Below the pieces are notes generated by a model. The model was not told where the DNA came from and did not search any database. It saw only the letters and a list, made by a program, of their open reading frames with translations. From Dolomitihabitans soli (GTDB lineage: Bacteria > Actinomycetota > Actinomycetes > Streptosporangiales > Streptosporangiaceae): a DNA stretch of 64,000 bases. The stretch is from positions 284,958-348,957 of the forward strand of contig NZ_JAKNTW010000011.1 in NCBI RefSeq assembly GCF_022213955.1. The letters run 5' to 3'. Below, one piece after another: positions 36,993 through 46,635 of this stretch. Made by a program: the position numbers and the translations under genes. Position 1 is the first letter of the stretch; every line of letters begins with the position of its first letter.

Positions 36993-38722
36993 GGGGCGAG
37001 GTCTCCCTTGAGCAGATGGTCGACGATCATTTGGTCGCGGTCGGTGATCCGGGCCAGAGAGGCGTCCCAGGTGCTCTCGTTGACCTTTGTCCGCAGGTCA
37101 TCGAGTCGCTGGAGGTGTTCGTCCCATCGCTTGCGCCAGAGTTTCTCCGGCCAGCCGGAGCGGAGCGATATCAACTGGCGGCGCAGGAGCGCGAGGCGCG
37201 GGTGGTGGCCGGTGTGGACCCGGGAGTTCTCGCAGGACAGGCAGAGCAGGAAGTCGGCGCCGCAGCCCCCGCTCGGGTCCGGCCAGGGGCTGGTCTCCTC
37301 GTCCGCGCAGTCCGCGGTTGCGGTCTCCTGGTGGGCCGCGTCGGCCGCGTCCGTGAGCCGCCCCTTGAAGGTGTAGTCGCGGGCCTGTTCGAGGGCCTCC
37401 TCGGCGCCGGCCGCGATCACGCCCACGGCGGCCTCCTGGACGTTCTCGTCGGGCAGGACGTAGATGCTCTCGTGGGTGCCACGTTTGTGCTGCAGTGGCT
37501 TGCCCGTGGTGGTGACGGTGGTCCTGCGGGCGCGTTGGAAGGGCGAGCCGATCTTGTGAGTTCTCGCCCATACTCGTGCATCGGCCTTGGACACCCCGAA
37601 GCACAGCGGGCCGACGTTCCGGGGCCGGTCCAGATTGGAGTCCACGTCAGTACGGCGCCGGTTGCGGGCGACCATCAGCAGGTCGTGGCCGGGTGACAGG
37701 GCGGCGGCCAAGGCTCGCCCGTGTTGCGCGGCTTCCAGGGCCTGGGTGATGAGCCGGCCCGGCGAGGCCGCGCCGGAGTCGGTGTAGTTCTCCGTGTCGA
37801 ACCAGCGCCCCTCACCCGAGCGGCGCTTCTCCACCAGGACCTCGTAGGTGACCGTGGCCGTCTCTCCCGCGGACGGGGTGATAACGGGCACGTGCAGACG
37901 GTCGTAGACCGACAGATTCCAGCCGTAGCGGTCCGTCATCATCACGGCCAGGGCCGTCAGTTCCGACCGGGCCAAGAACAGCCGGCCCGTCGTCTTCTCG
38001 CGGTTCTTTCCGCGCAGCAGCCCTTCGGCTCGGGTGTAGACCTTCCCGTCTTTGTCCGGGTACCCGGGCAGTTCGCCCGTGGCGGCGATGTGCTCGAGGG
38101 CCGTCCCGATCCTCCAGTCACGGCTGTCTGGGTCCAGTGCGCCCGACCGGTAGCGGGCCAGCAGCGCGGTGTTCTCCCGGATCCGCAGCAGCGCGGCACG
38201 GAACTGCCGTTCGGCGGCCAGCAGCACCTGGTCGCGCTCCGACGGCCGGTAGGACTGCTTGGACGGCTTGCCCTTCTTCGGAACGGGGCGGGCCAGTTCC
38301 TCGGCGGCCAGGCCCTGCGCCAGCCGCGGCTCGCGCTTCAGCAGCGTACGTATCTTGGCCAGGGCCTCGCGCCCACCGGGGCTGTCCTTGTGGTTGTTGC
38401 GCCAGAGCCGGAGCGTGGCCGAGGTGAGGTCGCCGAGGTCCTCGGCCGGGTGCCCCTGATCCTTGAGGAACCGGGCGAAGACCTCCACGGACCGCCAATA
38501 CGACTCACCGCTCGAGTGGCTGTTCCACCCCATGGACTGCTCGGCGAACGCTCGCGCAAGAGAGCAGCACATCGGCTGGGGCACGGCAATGGCGGCGAAG
38601 TCGAAGACGCGCTCGAAGCCTTCCTTGTTCACCACGGTGACCTGTAGTCCGTCGGCGGCGATGCGCTGGGTCGCCTGGAAGTCCGCCGGCGGCAGGACGG
38701 CCCTGCGGCCCCGCCCGCTCAC
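36989..38722 (-). CDS. recombinase-like protein (second of trio), catalytic boxes degenerate
   Basis: 577 residues. The N-terminal half looks like a core-binding domain (SGESYWRSVEVFARFLKDQG). The C-terminal half has the general plan of the partner recombinases, with a Cys-rich motif GGCGADFLLCLSCENSRVH near 500, but no clear Arg/HxxR/Tyr set was found; FQRARRTTVTTTGKPLQHKR takes the place of box II. In multi-recombinase elements one member is often non-catalytic. Overlaps both neighbours by 4 bp. Confidence 0.7.
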
Positions 38723-40298
38723 GATGCCTCCGCGACGGGGAGGGCATCGAACAGCACCTCGATGTCCTGGATCCCGGAAGTTTCCCGGGCCAGCCGGGTG
38801 AATAGGCCATTCAGGTCCTTCGTCTGGTCCGTCTCGCCGTGCTCGTCCTCGGTGTCGAAGGCCAGGATCGACTCCAGCTGCAGGTGCATGACCGGGTTGA
38901 GGTAGTGCTCCTTCGTCGTCTCAACGTCCCGGTGTCCCAACAGGGTCTTCACCAGCCACCACGGGTCGCCGTAGAGCTGAGCGAAGTCGCGCCGGTCCGC
39001 GGCGGTCAGCCCGTACTTCTTGTCCATGAGCTCGTTCAGCACGACCAGCATGTAGAGCGCCATGGAGTGACGCGCGGAATGCGGCGTCGCATACGGGACC
39101 TTCCCCCGTACCGCAGCCGACCTCAACGGCCGCAGGACCTCTCGCTCCTCCGGCGTCAACAGAGCTTCCTCGCACCGCTGGTTGGCCTGCCAGAACACGG
39201 TGTTCCACCGGTCTGGCAGCATCGGCATGCCCTGCTCGGACAACCACAACCAAGCCGGTTCCGGGCCGTGTGGTCCCTCGACGAACAGCCACTGCCTCTC
39301 GCGCCAGTCCAGCAGGCTCAGTTCCCGCCTGCCTGCCGTCCCATCCCGCTCCACCCAGTGCACGACCGGAACCGGGCCAAGCGTCACGTCCGTGACCAGC
39401 CGCATCAGCGACAGCTTCTCGTAGCGGCCCTCCACCTGGGCGCGCTGGATAGCCCACGTCCGCTCGGACTCGCTGTAGGCACCGAGCTGGCGTACAGACT
39501 CGATCGACGTGGAGTAGGTCCGGTCACGCTTCGACCGCGAAAGGGCGCTGGCCACCAGGCCATGGCAGTAGCGTCCAGATCGAAGACGCCGGGTCGGCAC
39601 TTCGAACGTCAGCATCGCGCCGGCCTCCTGCCGTCGCAGGCCCGAGCTCAGCGTCAGTCCCACGAACGCGGTGTTCCGCAGTTCGGTTCGCCCGTCCCAG
39701 CCGGGCAACGGCGCCCCATCTCGGCCAAGTCCTCGCAGGCCCAGGTCTTGCCACAGACCCCAAGTACGCGGAGTCAGCCACAACACCCGAGAGCTTTGCG
39801 CACTTGCCGCCCGGTCCGCGCGACGACCCACATCCACCGGGAGAGGGCTGACCTTCGCCCATTGTAGAGCTGGGTCAGCGCAGCTGCCTCCCGGTTCCAC
39901 TTCGTTCCGCCGATCCGCTGCGGATTCAACGGAGAGTCGACGCGGAATTCCTTGTACGCCCGCAAATCCGCAATTGTCGCAGCCCGCCAGGGAATACCCC
40001 GCCGCCAAAGCCACGACAGCAGTAAACGGATGTCTGTCGCGTAATTCCGACGCGACTCCCGTTCCAAGTCGCGGAAATCCGGCGAGAGGGCGAAGTGCAA
40101 CAATTCCGCGTCCACGACGAAATCAGGCCGTACAAATACCGGATCACCCGGCCGAAGCCCCACCGCGTCCAAGGCGGCCGGCAGGTCGCAGACCCCCAGC
40201 ACCCCCTCCTCCGGCAGCGGCCCCCACCGCTCCGGATCCGGCACGAACACCAACCACCACTCGTCCAACTTCCACCCCTGTGAGTCCCTTGAACTCAC
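38719..40298 (-). pseudogene. tyrosine recombinase (first of trio), single-base frameshift
   Basis: The N-terminal frame (GTG 40298, or TTG ~40271 with AGGGGTGGAAG upstream) has a core-binding domain ending WNREAAALTQLYN. At ~39862 (TACAATGGGCG on the minus strand) one T appears lost; adding it continues as NWAKVSPLPVDVGRR and the catalytic domain: Arg in LSSGLRRQEAGAM, HSARHS, LLGHRDVETTKEHYLNP with His and Tyr. All catalytic residues are intact, so only this indel disables it. It could be a recent mutation or a sequencing error. Confidence 0.75.
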
Positions 40299-40306
40299 TC
40301 AATCAT

Positions 40307-40319
40307 CAGGGAAGCACGT
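40307..40319 (-). repeat. right end of the 10-kb element (terminal repeat plus core)
   Basis: CAGGGAA (40307-40313), inverted relative to the left TTCCCTG, followed by core GCACGT (40314-40319). Confidence 0.8.
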
Positions 40320-40403
40320 GTGGGGGTAGTCGGGCTCGCCGGTGAGGGTGAACCGGATCTTCCCGCACAGGCAGCCGCCGGTGCGGACCTCAGGGTCGTT
40401 CAT
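40314..40403 (-). pseudogene. GFA-family gene, N-terminal part (split by element)
   Basis: ATG 40403 begins MNDPEVRTGGCLCGKIRFTL and TGEPDYPHTC, the GFA N-terminus with its first CxC zinc pair. The frame then runs into element sequence and stops (FPDD) at 40299. The rest of the gene is at 30044-30325. Confidence 0.85.
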
Positions 40404-40641
40404 CAGATCATCTCTCGTGCGCGGAAGGCCAGTTGGGTCCACCAGTGTGTCATCACCTCCATGATCTGCAGCACCGGCAGGTCCTCCTGGGGGCTGTGCG
40501 GGAGAGGTGTCCGCGATTGCCCTGTCCGCGCGAACTCCGCGACTTGCCATGTGCCGCCGCTGCGGCCCTGGCAGCGACCCCGACTTCTCTCTCAAAAAAA
40601 CGCGCGGCGAGCACGTTATCGTCGCCGTGCTCGGTGTCCGA

Positions 40642-40718
40642 TCGGATGGAACGGTGGATGGCACGGCAACTCCGCCCGTGTCGGCTCGCTAACGCCACTG
40701 GCCGCTCCGTTGTCGATC
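40642..40718 (-). repeat. dispersed repeat A, copy 1
   Basis: About 75 bp, in inverted orientation nearly the same as 46380-46450. Shared blocks include CAGTGGCGTTAGCGAGCC and CCATCCACCGTTCC. It abuts the end of the truncated DUF4440-like gene; no IS is recognised. Confidence 0.6.
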
Positions 40719-40953
40719 AAGCCCTCACCCCTGACATCTTGCTGACCGTGACCGGCGACTCTGGAGCCACCGATCCCTCCATCACAGTGAGGATCGACTC
40801 CGCGTCCCACCAGCGTCCTGAGGCTCCGATCTCGGTGAACTCCGGATCCAGAAGCTCCCGGACAAGGGCCGGAGAAGCGCGCACCTCCGGATCGAGAAGC
40901 CGCAACTCACCATCGATGGCCGCTTGCACGGCACGCTCATCCTCGTCCGTCAT
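40717..40953 (-). CDS. DUF4440/NTF2-like small protein, probably 3' truncated
   Basis: 78 residues from ATG 40953. MTDEDERAVQAAIDGELRLL, DPEFTEIGASGRWWD and VTVSKMSGVR follow the first half of DUF4440 (SnoaL/NTF2-like) proteins, normally ~120 residues. The stop falls exactly where repeat A starts, so the repeat appears to have cut the gene. Confidence 0.6.
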   Translation of the reverse strand: MTDEDERAVQAAIDGELRLLDPEVRASPALVRELLDPEFTEIGASGRWWDAESILTVMEGSVAPESPVTVSKMSGVRA

Positions 40954-41958
40954 GCACGGATCCTACGAACACGCCTCACCCAGGCACAGCGAATATCAAG
41001 CCCGAAGCCATCAGCACCGTCCGGGGATCGAGCCCCACGGGGAGGAACCGCGTCACGGTTCCTGCGGCCCACGCGCGCCAGCCATGGCCGACCTACTTGC
41101 CTGACGTGGCTGACAGACCTTCAAGCAGCTGACCAGCTATTTCGCTCGACTACCCAAGATAACGATCGACGCTGGCACTTGGTATGACCCGCATCCGAAA
41201 CCGGCGCCCTGCATGGGGCTGCCTTGGGCGCGCCTTTCGGTTCTATTTGAGGGCGGCCGGTCGGGGCTCCCCGAGCGTTTCAGCCCGGGGCTCCAATCCC
41301 GCAGCGCCGGCGCGCGCCCACCCGGCACCTGGACGCCTTCGAGTACCTGCAGCGCGAGAACGCCCACTGACAATGGCCAGCCCTCGGTGAGTGCTCCAAA
41401 CGAGGTGGTGCCATTGACGTTTCTTCCCGCAGGGGTGGGAGGAGTTCCAGCGAGGGAGCCGCTACGGCCAGCAGTGGGCTGGTGGTACGAGCCGGTCACC
41501 CCTCGGGTGTGATCCCCTAGACGGCCCCCCGGCCCTGCGGATCCGGCCGCAGAACTAAATACAGGCAGTGTCAATGAGGGGTACAGCCGGAATCGCGCAC
41601 AGACGTCTCGGCGGTGGCAAAATGGTCTTAGGACGAGGTGTCACCTTCCCCAAAATTTCGACAGTGTGCTGGAGCCCCCGGAGCTGTGGTCTTGGCAGAC
41701 CTTAGCCCCCCTCGTTTACCAGGGACGGAGCACCAAGATCGAGCGGTCTCGCGCTGCGGCGACGGACGGCTCGGGATTGGTGACCCAGAATGACGAGGTC
41801 CCTGTACCAGGCCCGCCACCGACTTCCCGCACCCCGCCGAACGAGTTTTGCTGTGTGCTGGCGCCGTCTTCATTGGCCCCGAGTACAGAAGATCTTCGGG
41901 CGGATCTTCGATGTCCTCGCGTTCGCCGCGAGCATCATCGCGATCATTCAGTACTTCT
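40954..41958. other. 1-kb stretch without a supported gene
   Basis: Only short, mutually overlapping frames occur. A plus-strand frame at ~41870-41958 (GRIFDVLAFAASIIAIIQYF) encodes a hydrophobic C-terminus that may be the relic of a membrane protein. No RNA gene or strong hairpin was noticed. Confidence 0.4.
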
Positions 41959-42010
41959 CGTAGGGGTCCCGGTAGCATCGGCGAAGTTTCAGCGGATATG
42001 CAGGTCAGAG
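41959..42010 (-). repeat. dispersed repeat B, copy 1
   Basis: On the minus strand GATATCCG-like and AAnTTTC-like blocks lead to CTACCGGGACCCC. Related segments are at 44817-44866 and 46587-46635 on the plus strand. Copies are diverged (roughly 60-70% by eye). Confidence 0.4.
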
Positions 42011-42063
42011 CCTCTGTAAGGACCTTCGAGCACAGCATGGAAGGGGCTGCTGACCTGCATTGA

Positions 42064-42159
42064 CGTGGCTCCTGTCCGCCTTCATCCCCTTCGACGAACG
42101 CCTGCCCATCATCGGCAACGTCATCAAGCCCTGGTACGCCGACCAGCTGAAAGCCTGAG
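42064..42159 (+). pseudogene. C-terminal remnant of an unknown protein
   Basis: The frame reads LLSAFIPFDERLPIIGNVIK then PWYADQLKA and a stop, protein-like in composition, but has no start and a stop just before. I do not recognise the family. Confidence 0.35.
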
Positions 42160-42169
42160 CGTCAGCGGC

Positions 42170-42619
42170 TCAGGTGTACTCGTTGTCTTCGCTGTCGCTG
42201 ATGGCGATAGCGAAGATCTCGCCTGATCGGTCGTAGACACGCAGCGATAGGTAGATCTTCCTTATGTGCTTGCGGTCGATGTGGGTGATGGTTCCGAAGT
42301 TGGTGCCGTGGGCGCCGCAGCCGTTGGTGTCCGACCTCCAGGCGCTACTCCCCTTGGTTCCGTCCATGTACACCCAGATAATCTGGGCCTTCACCGGAGC
42401 GTGGTCGCCGGGACAGATGTCACGCACCGTGAAGTTCCGAAAGACGACCTTCGTCCGGTTGACGAAGTCGAAGGCCGCCCGGACGGACCCGCCACCGTGG
42501 CCGCGTTGGGGGTTCACGTGGGCGGAGACCACATCGACTCTCGCCTGCGCCGGGCTTGCCACCAGCAGCCCGCTCAATGCTGCGATTGCCAGCGCGGCGG
42601 CCAGAATGCGTGTCTTCAA
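42170..42619 (-). CDS. small secreted protein (two cysteines)
   Basis: 149 residues with a Sec signal (LAAALAIAALSGLLVASPAQ, cleavage ~26). The mature domain has two cysteines (RDICPGD and TNGCGAHG) likely forming one disulfide and beta-rich sequence. Family not recognised. One of three small secreted proteins in tandem on this strand (42170, 42778, 43841). Confidence 0.7.
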   Translation of the reverse strand: MKTRILAAALAIAALSGLLVASPAQARVDVVSAHVNPQRGHGGGSVRAAFDFVNRTKVVFRNFTVRDICPGDHAPVKAQIIWVYMDGTKGSSAWRSDTNGCGAHGTNFGTITHIDRKHIRKIYLSLRVYDRSGEIFAIAISDSEDNEYT

Positions 42620-42777
42620 CAGTCCTCCAGCAAGAGATGTCTCGGTTGGTTCGGTTGGCCTAGGGGCGTGCGCTTCAGCGCTTCCGCGTGGCCGGCGGGG
42701 GGAGATGTGCGAGGTATCGCCTCGTGGTGGATCGCGATGAGAACGGCGATCGATGGTGTGGGGGCCCTGTCTGAGCG

Positions 42778-43146
42778 TCAGGTCTCGAAAGTGAACGTCC
42801 CGCGCAGGACGGTGTCTCGCCCGCTCCAGTAGCTCTCGTGGACGGCCCGGTAGGTGACGTCTTCGAAGGCGGTGAGCACTGCACAGGTGGCGCCGGGGTG
42901 GCGGATGTTGTCGTCTCTGATGACGATGGGCTTTCCGATCACACCCGGGCGGGTCAGGGTCACCTTCACCCAGGCTGTCCCTGTGGTGTCATCCGCCCGG
43001 ACGCACAGCTCGTTGGCAGGGTCGGCGTAGCGGACGATCCCGTCTCCGACATCCCGGTGAAAACTCGCCGCCAAGGCCGGTTGCGCGAGAATGACGCTCG
43101 CCACCGCGACAGCGACGCCGACGGTGACCGTTTTGATCGGGTTCAT
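42778..43146 (-). CDS. small secreted protein (two cysteines)
   Basis: 122 residues, Sec signal MNPIKTVTVGVAVAVASVIL, cleavage after AALA. Mature part ~95 residues with cysteines in NELCVRADD and GATCAVLT and alternating beta-strand pattern. Ends THE..FTFET. No family recognised; the overall plan is like the upstream gene at 42170, suggesting related roles outside the cell. Confidence 0.7.
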   Translation of the reverse strand: MNPIKTVTVGVAVAVASVILAQPALAASFHRDVGDGIVRYADPANELCVRADDTTGTAWVKVTLTRPGVIGKPIVIRDDNIRHPGATCAVLTAFEDVTYRAVHESYWSGRDTVLRGTFTFET

Positions 43147-43228
43147 CGTTCTTCCTTTTCTCTCACGGAGATCAGCCCTCCGGAGCGCCTGGTGTCAGGG
43201 GTGGAATACGGCCTCCAACGAGGCTTCG

Positions 43229-43690
43229 TCATGCCCGAATCCCTCTGGGCTGATCGTCAGATTGCGTCAACGGGTGGGGCACCTGCAGTGCGATCGCACT
43301 GCTCAAAAGGTGAGCCGAGACGTCTCGTGCGTCGTATTGCGCGTCGCCACGACAGGTCGGCAAGCCGTGCAAGAGGAATCTCCGCAGGTCAAGCCCTACT
43401 AGATGGCTCAGTAGACAGTGCTCTGGAAACTCCCCGGCGGTGTCGCCGAAGGCGTGACTCAGGGGAATCGTCACAGCCTCGTGCTCGTCCTGCCACTGAA
43501 GGCCCTTCCTCGCGTAGATGGAGAGGGAACCGACGCTGAAGGGGATATCGGTGTCCACCTTCATCCTCATGTCCCTCGCGATCCGTCGGAGCTCGCCACG
43601 GTCCACGTCGATGCCGCGGCTCGGCGAGGGCCAGCTCCAGCCCTCCATCCCACTGGTCCCAGTCATCGGCCATGTTGGCACTCCTGTCAC
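43229..43690 (-). pseudogene. possible ESX-substrate-like gene, shifted
   Basis: One frame (from ATG 43673) begins MADDWDQWDGG; another carries IDVDRGELRRIARDMRMKVD followed by TDIPFSVGSLS and AFGDTAGEF, a pattern seen in short EspC-like ESX-associated proteins. The frames do not join without an indel near 43620, and the C-terminus beyond ~43420 looks non-coding. Confidence 0.35.
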
Positions 43691-43840
43691 CGGATGCTCA
43701 CGTAGCTGTTGTGTTTCCGATCTTGAGGGATGCGCGTCGAACGGGAGCCCTGATCGGGTGGCCGCGGGGCGCTTCGCGCATGCGCCGAGGAAACACGTCC
43801 GCCTCGCACCGGTCAGTGTGGGACGGACGCGTTCGGCGGG

Positions 43841-44281
43841 TCAGGCGCAGAGATGGCCCCACGCCTGGTTGGGACGCCAGGTCTTCTCGCCGGAGGACGG
43901 ACCCTTCCAACTGAAAGTCGCCTCCACTGCGTAACTCTGTTCTGGAGAGCACGGGTCGACGGTGACGGTGGCGGCCGAGTCCTCGGTGTCATGCCAGCCG
44001 TCGTAGTCCTTCGCGGAGCGCACCGTCACATAGTCACTCTTGTTGATGCGCAGAAGCTTCACGTTGGTGACCTTGACCTGGTAGCTGCCGCCACCGGCGA
44101 CGTCGGTGATCTTCGCCCGCGCTCGGTAGGTGTCGGCGGCCTGGTCCCACCAGACGGTGGCGCAGCGTTTGACCTGGGTGCCGTAGCACTTCCAATCGCT
44201 TGCTGCGGATGCGGACGACGGGGTGATGAGGATCGACGCGCCAAGCGCCGCGGCGACCAACACGCCGGTGGTGCGGAACAT
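43841..44281 (-). CDS. small secreted protein (four cysteines)
   Basis: 146 residues from ATG 44281 (AGAAGAG upstream). Sec signal MFRTTGVLVAAALGASILIT, cleavage near SASA. Cysteines in DWKCYGTQVKRCATVWW, VDPCSPEQ and the last residues GHLCA suggest two disulfides. Family unknown. Third of the row of small exported proteins. Confidence 0.7.
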   Translation of the reverse strand: MFRTTGVLVAAALGASILITPSSASAASDWKCYGTQVKRCATVWWDQAADTYRARAKITDVAGGGSYQVKVTNVKLLRINKSDYVTVRSAKDYDGWHDTEDSAATVTVDPCSPEQSYAVEATFSWKGPSSGEKTWRPNQAWGHLCA

Positions 44282-44655
44282 GTGACTCTTCTTTCTCTGG
44301 CCTCGCCCACAGACCTTAAGATCGTCGTGGGCTTCGGACTTTGTCATTCATGCAGAGAAATTTGTCAGTAGTGCACCGCCACAAGTTGACTCCGCATCAG
44401 GCGAGCGCCCTGCGTGTGCCCGTCGAAGCCGTAAGGAGCTTCTGCGCCCCGCATAGCCACTCGTCGATGACCTCTTCGACGGGAATGTCCTCGGGCCGCC
44501 AACGGGTGCATCACGAAATCTCCGACATAGACAAGATCGGCCCGCAAGCAGCCAGGCAGCACACCACCAGTCTGCTCACCGAGCCGACCGCTGGATGACC
44601 TACGTGCCTAACATGCCTGACTGAGCATCAACCCGCTGACCAGCCTGAATGCTCA
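44282..44655. other. 374-bp stretch with remnants
   Basis: A minus-strand frame ending at ~44397 (PVEEVIDEWLCGAQKLLTAS) looks like worn coding sequence but has no start. Presumed promoter of the secreted gene lies near 44290-44340. Confidence 0.35.
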
Positions 44656-44772
44656 ACAACCCTCGGCCACGCCTCCACCGAGACCACCCAGCTTTACGCA
44701 CTGCTGGACGACAAGGTCGCCGACGCCGAGATCCGCGCCGCCCGCCGACGCCGCGACCAAACGATCCACTGA
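44656..44772 (+). pseudogene. tyrosine recombinase C-terminal remnant
   Basis: Reads TTLGHASTETTQLYALLDDK, the final His and the nucleophile Tyr box of a phage-type integrase, then a basic end. No earlier part is present. Another relic of integrative elements in this region. Confidence 0.6.
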
Positions 44773-44816
44773 CGACAAACCGCTCAGGGCCATCGCACCC
44801 TCTTGCGTCATCAGCG

Positions 44817-44866
44817 CAGGTCAGAGATGGGTTCGTTGAATTTTCCGCGATTGCTACGAGGACCCC
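44817..44866 (+). repeat. dispersed repeat B, copy 2
   Basis: GCAGGTCAGAGAT, a T-rich middle and TACGAGGACCCC align with 46587-46635 in the same orientation and with 41959-42010 inverted. Confidence 0.4.
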
Positions 44867-44875
44867 GAGTACACG

Positions 44876-45292
44876 GTGACGGTAGACGCCGAAGGACCTG
44901 GGGGGCGGCCGGTCGAGACCATGACGTACAAGATCGATCTGAGGGTCTTCGGGGACATCGAACAGCTCGGCGTGAAGAACATCCATGACGGCGTGAAGAT
45001 GCTGGAGAAGCTGACGAAAGAGTTGGCCGGCATCAGCAAAGAAGATGCCGCAGCCACAGAGGGGCGTGGTCGTTCGCCGGCCGCACGGACAAGTGGCAGC
45101 CTCCGCTCCCGAGTCCGGAATCGGTCCTGTGCCGGTGGAGCGGCCGGACGATCCGGGCAGCTCCTGATCACCTGCGTGAAACTGCCCGCCCGTGTCCTTT
45201 GCTCTGACCTGGGGATACGCCTCTACTCTGCGGCCTATGACACCGACCTGAGCGGAGGGCCTAGATCGATTGGGGGAGCCACCATGCCATGA
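44876..45292 (+). CDS. unrecognised frame, possibly a gene remnant
   Basis: The first ~60 residues (TYKIDLRVFGDIEQLGVKNI, then HDGVKMLEKLTKELAGI) look like genuine protein, and the same frame is open back to ~44852 (YEDPEYTVTVDAEG). After about residue 65 the composition becomes Arg/Ser-rich and unconvincing. No SD at the GTG; ATG 44921 is an alternative. Family unknown; probably the middle of a disrupted gene. Confidence 0.3.
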   Translation: MTVDAEGPGGRPVETMTYKIDLRVFGDIEQLGVKNIHDGVKMLEKLTKELAGISKEDAAATEGRGRSPAARTSGSLRSRVRNRSCAGGAAGRSGQLLITCVKLPARVLCSDLGIRLYSAAYDTDLSGGPRSIGGATMP

Positions 45293-45457
45293 CTTTGTGT
45301 AATTGTCGAATCACGCTTAGTTCAGGTTGAAGCGTCGAAGTTGAAGCATCAAAAACGCTCGTTTTCGTTCTCTGCCGGTACCGCGTGCTCGGTCACGATT
45401 GACCATCGCTGACGGCCACACCATCGTGTACGCCGCAGGGGCCGCCAGGCTGTAAAT

Positions 45458-46360
45458 ATGAGGTTGCCACGAGGGTTCGCCCCGGTTGCTTTAGTCCTGC
45501 TGGGAGTGGTCCTGGCCGCGGGACTAGCGTGGGTGCTGGGGCCGGGCGCGGCGTGGGTGCTGGAGCGCTTCGACGGGGTGCGCGGCCTGACCGGTAAGGA
45601 TCTGGCAGCGGCAGCAGACGCGGTGCGCGGGCGGGCGCTGACGATCGCCACCGGGTTGATCGCCCTGGTGGCCGTGTGCTACACCGCGCACAACGCTGGC
45701 ACCGCGCGGCAGGGACACATCACTGACCGCTACACCAAGGCGATCGAGCAACTCGGCTCGGACAAGCTCGACATCCGGCTGGGCGGCATCTATGCGCTGG
45801 AGCGGATCGCCCGCGACTCGGCCCGCGACCACCCCACAGTCATGGAGGTGCTGACGGCCTTCGTCCGCGAGCACTCCCGAGAAGCCGAGCGCGACGAAGC
45901 GGGGAAAGCGAACCCTCGCGTGCTCCGGACCGACCTTCAGGCCGCCCTCACCGTGATCGGCCGACGCGTCGTCGGTCAGGATTCACCCGGCGTGAGGATC
46001 GATCTCTCCGGCGCGGACCTCGCCGGCGCAACGCTCGCCGGCGCGCACCTCACCCGCGCGCACATCATCGGCTCGGATCTCACCCACACGAACCTCACCC
46101 GCCTGGACCTCACCGACGGGTACCTTATCGGCTCGGATCTCACCGACACGGACCTCACTTACGCGAACCTCACCCGCGTGCACCTCACCGGCGCGTACCT
46201 CACCGACGCGACCCTCACCAACGCGGACCTCACCCGCGCAACCCTCATCAGCGCGCACCTCACCGGCGCAAACCTCACCGGCGCGGACCTCCTCGCCACA
46301 AACCTCACCCGCGCGGACCTCACCGACGTGGACCGCTTCCCGCGCGGCGCCGGCGGGTAG
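45458..46360 (+). CDS. pentapeptide-repeat membrane protein
   Basis: 300 residues. Two membrane helices at ~8-30 and ~60-78, then the conserved cytoplasmic block TARQGHITDRYTKAIEQLGS and IRLGGIYALERIARDS found in this pentapeptide subfamily, and ~23 pentapeptide repeats from ~185 (xLTxA, e.g. ADLTRATLISAHLTGANLTG) that form a right-handed beta helix. The DNA of the repeats has a visible 15-bp period. The function of this subfamily is unknown. Weak SD; preceded by an AT-richer 150 bp that may hold the promoter. Confidence 0.82.
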   Translation: MRLPRGFAPVALVLLGVVLAAGLAWVLGPGAAWVLERFDGVRGLTGKDLAAAADAVRGRALTIATGLIALVAVCYTAHNAGTARQGHITDRYTKAIEQLGSDKLDIRLGGIYALERIARDSARDHPTVMEVLTAFVREHSREAERDEAGKANPRVLRTDLQAALTVIGRRVVGQDSPGVRIDLSGADLAGATLAGAHLTRAHIIGSDLTHTNLTRLDLTDGYLIGSDLTDTDLTYANLTRVHLTGAYLTDATLTNADLTRATLISAHLTGANLTGADLLATNLTRADLTDVDRFPRGAGG

Positions 46361-46379
46361 CGGCGCGGTGCCGGGGCGT

Positions 46380-46450
46380 GATCGACAACGGAACGGTCAG
46401 TGGCGTTAGCGAGCCGGATCGGTCGGAGTTGCCGCCATCCACCGTTCCGA
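46380..46450 (+). repeat. dispersed repeat A, copy 2
   Basis: Begins 20 bp past the stop of the pentapeptide gene; matches 40642-40718 in inverted orientation (ATCGACAACGGAnCGGnCAG, GTGGCGTTAGCGAGCC). Confidence 0.6.
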
Positions 46451-46586
46451 TATCGATAACTCCCCGCTTCTGACCTGGAGATCTTCGGGCTGGGGGCGCT
46501 GCGGGGTTCCTGGAGATCGGCAGGGAGGAGCTGCTCCGGTTTTTTCACGCTGACCCGGCGGATATGGCCAAACCTGAATCAGTGCA

Positions 46587-46635
46587 GGTCAGCGATATCC
46601 GACCAAAATTTCTTCAGTACTACCGGGACCCCACT
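46587..46635 (+). repeat. dispersed repeat B, copy 3
   Basis: CAGGTCAGCGATATCCG through CTACCGGGACCCC. It lies at the end of a start-less plus-strand frame (~46461-46673: GFLEIGREELLRFFHADPAD) that looks like a coding relic, and touches the end of the SET-domain gene. Confidence 0.4.

Noticed and set aside
46005..46330. 15-bp periodic repeats taken for a satellite or CRISPR
   Set aside because: They are the codons of pentapeptide repeats within an intact gene.
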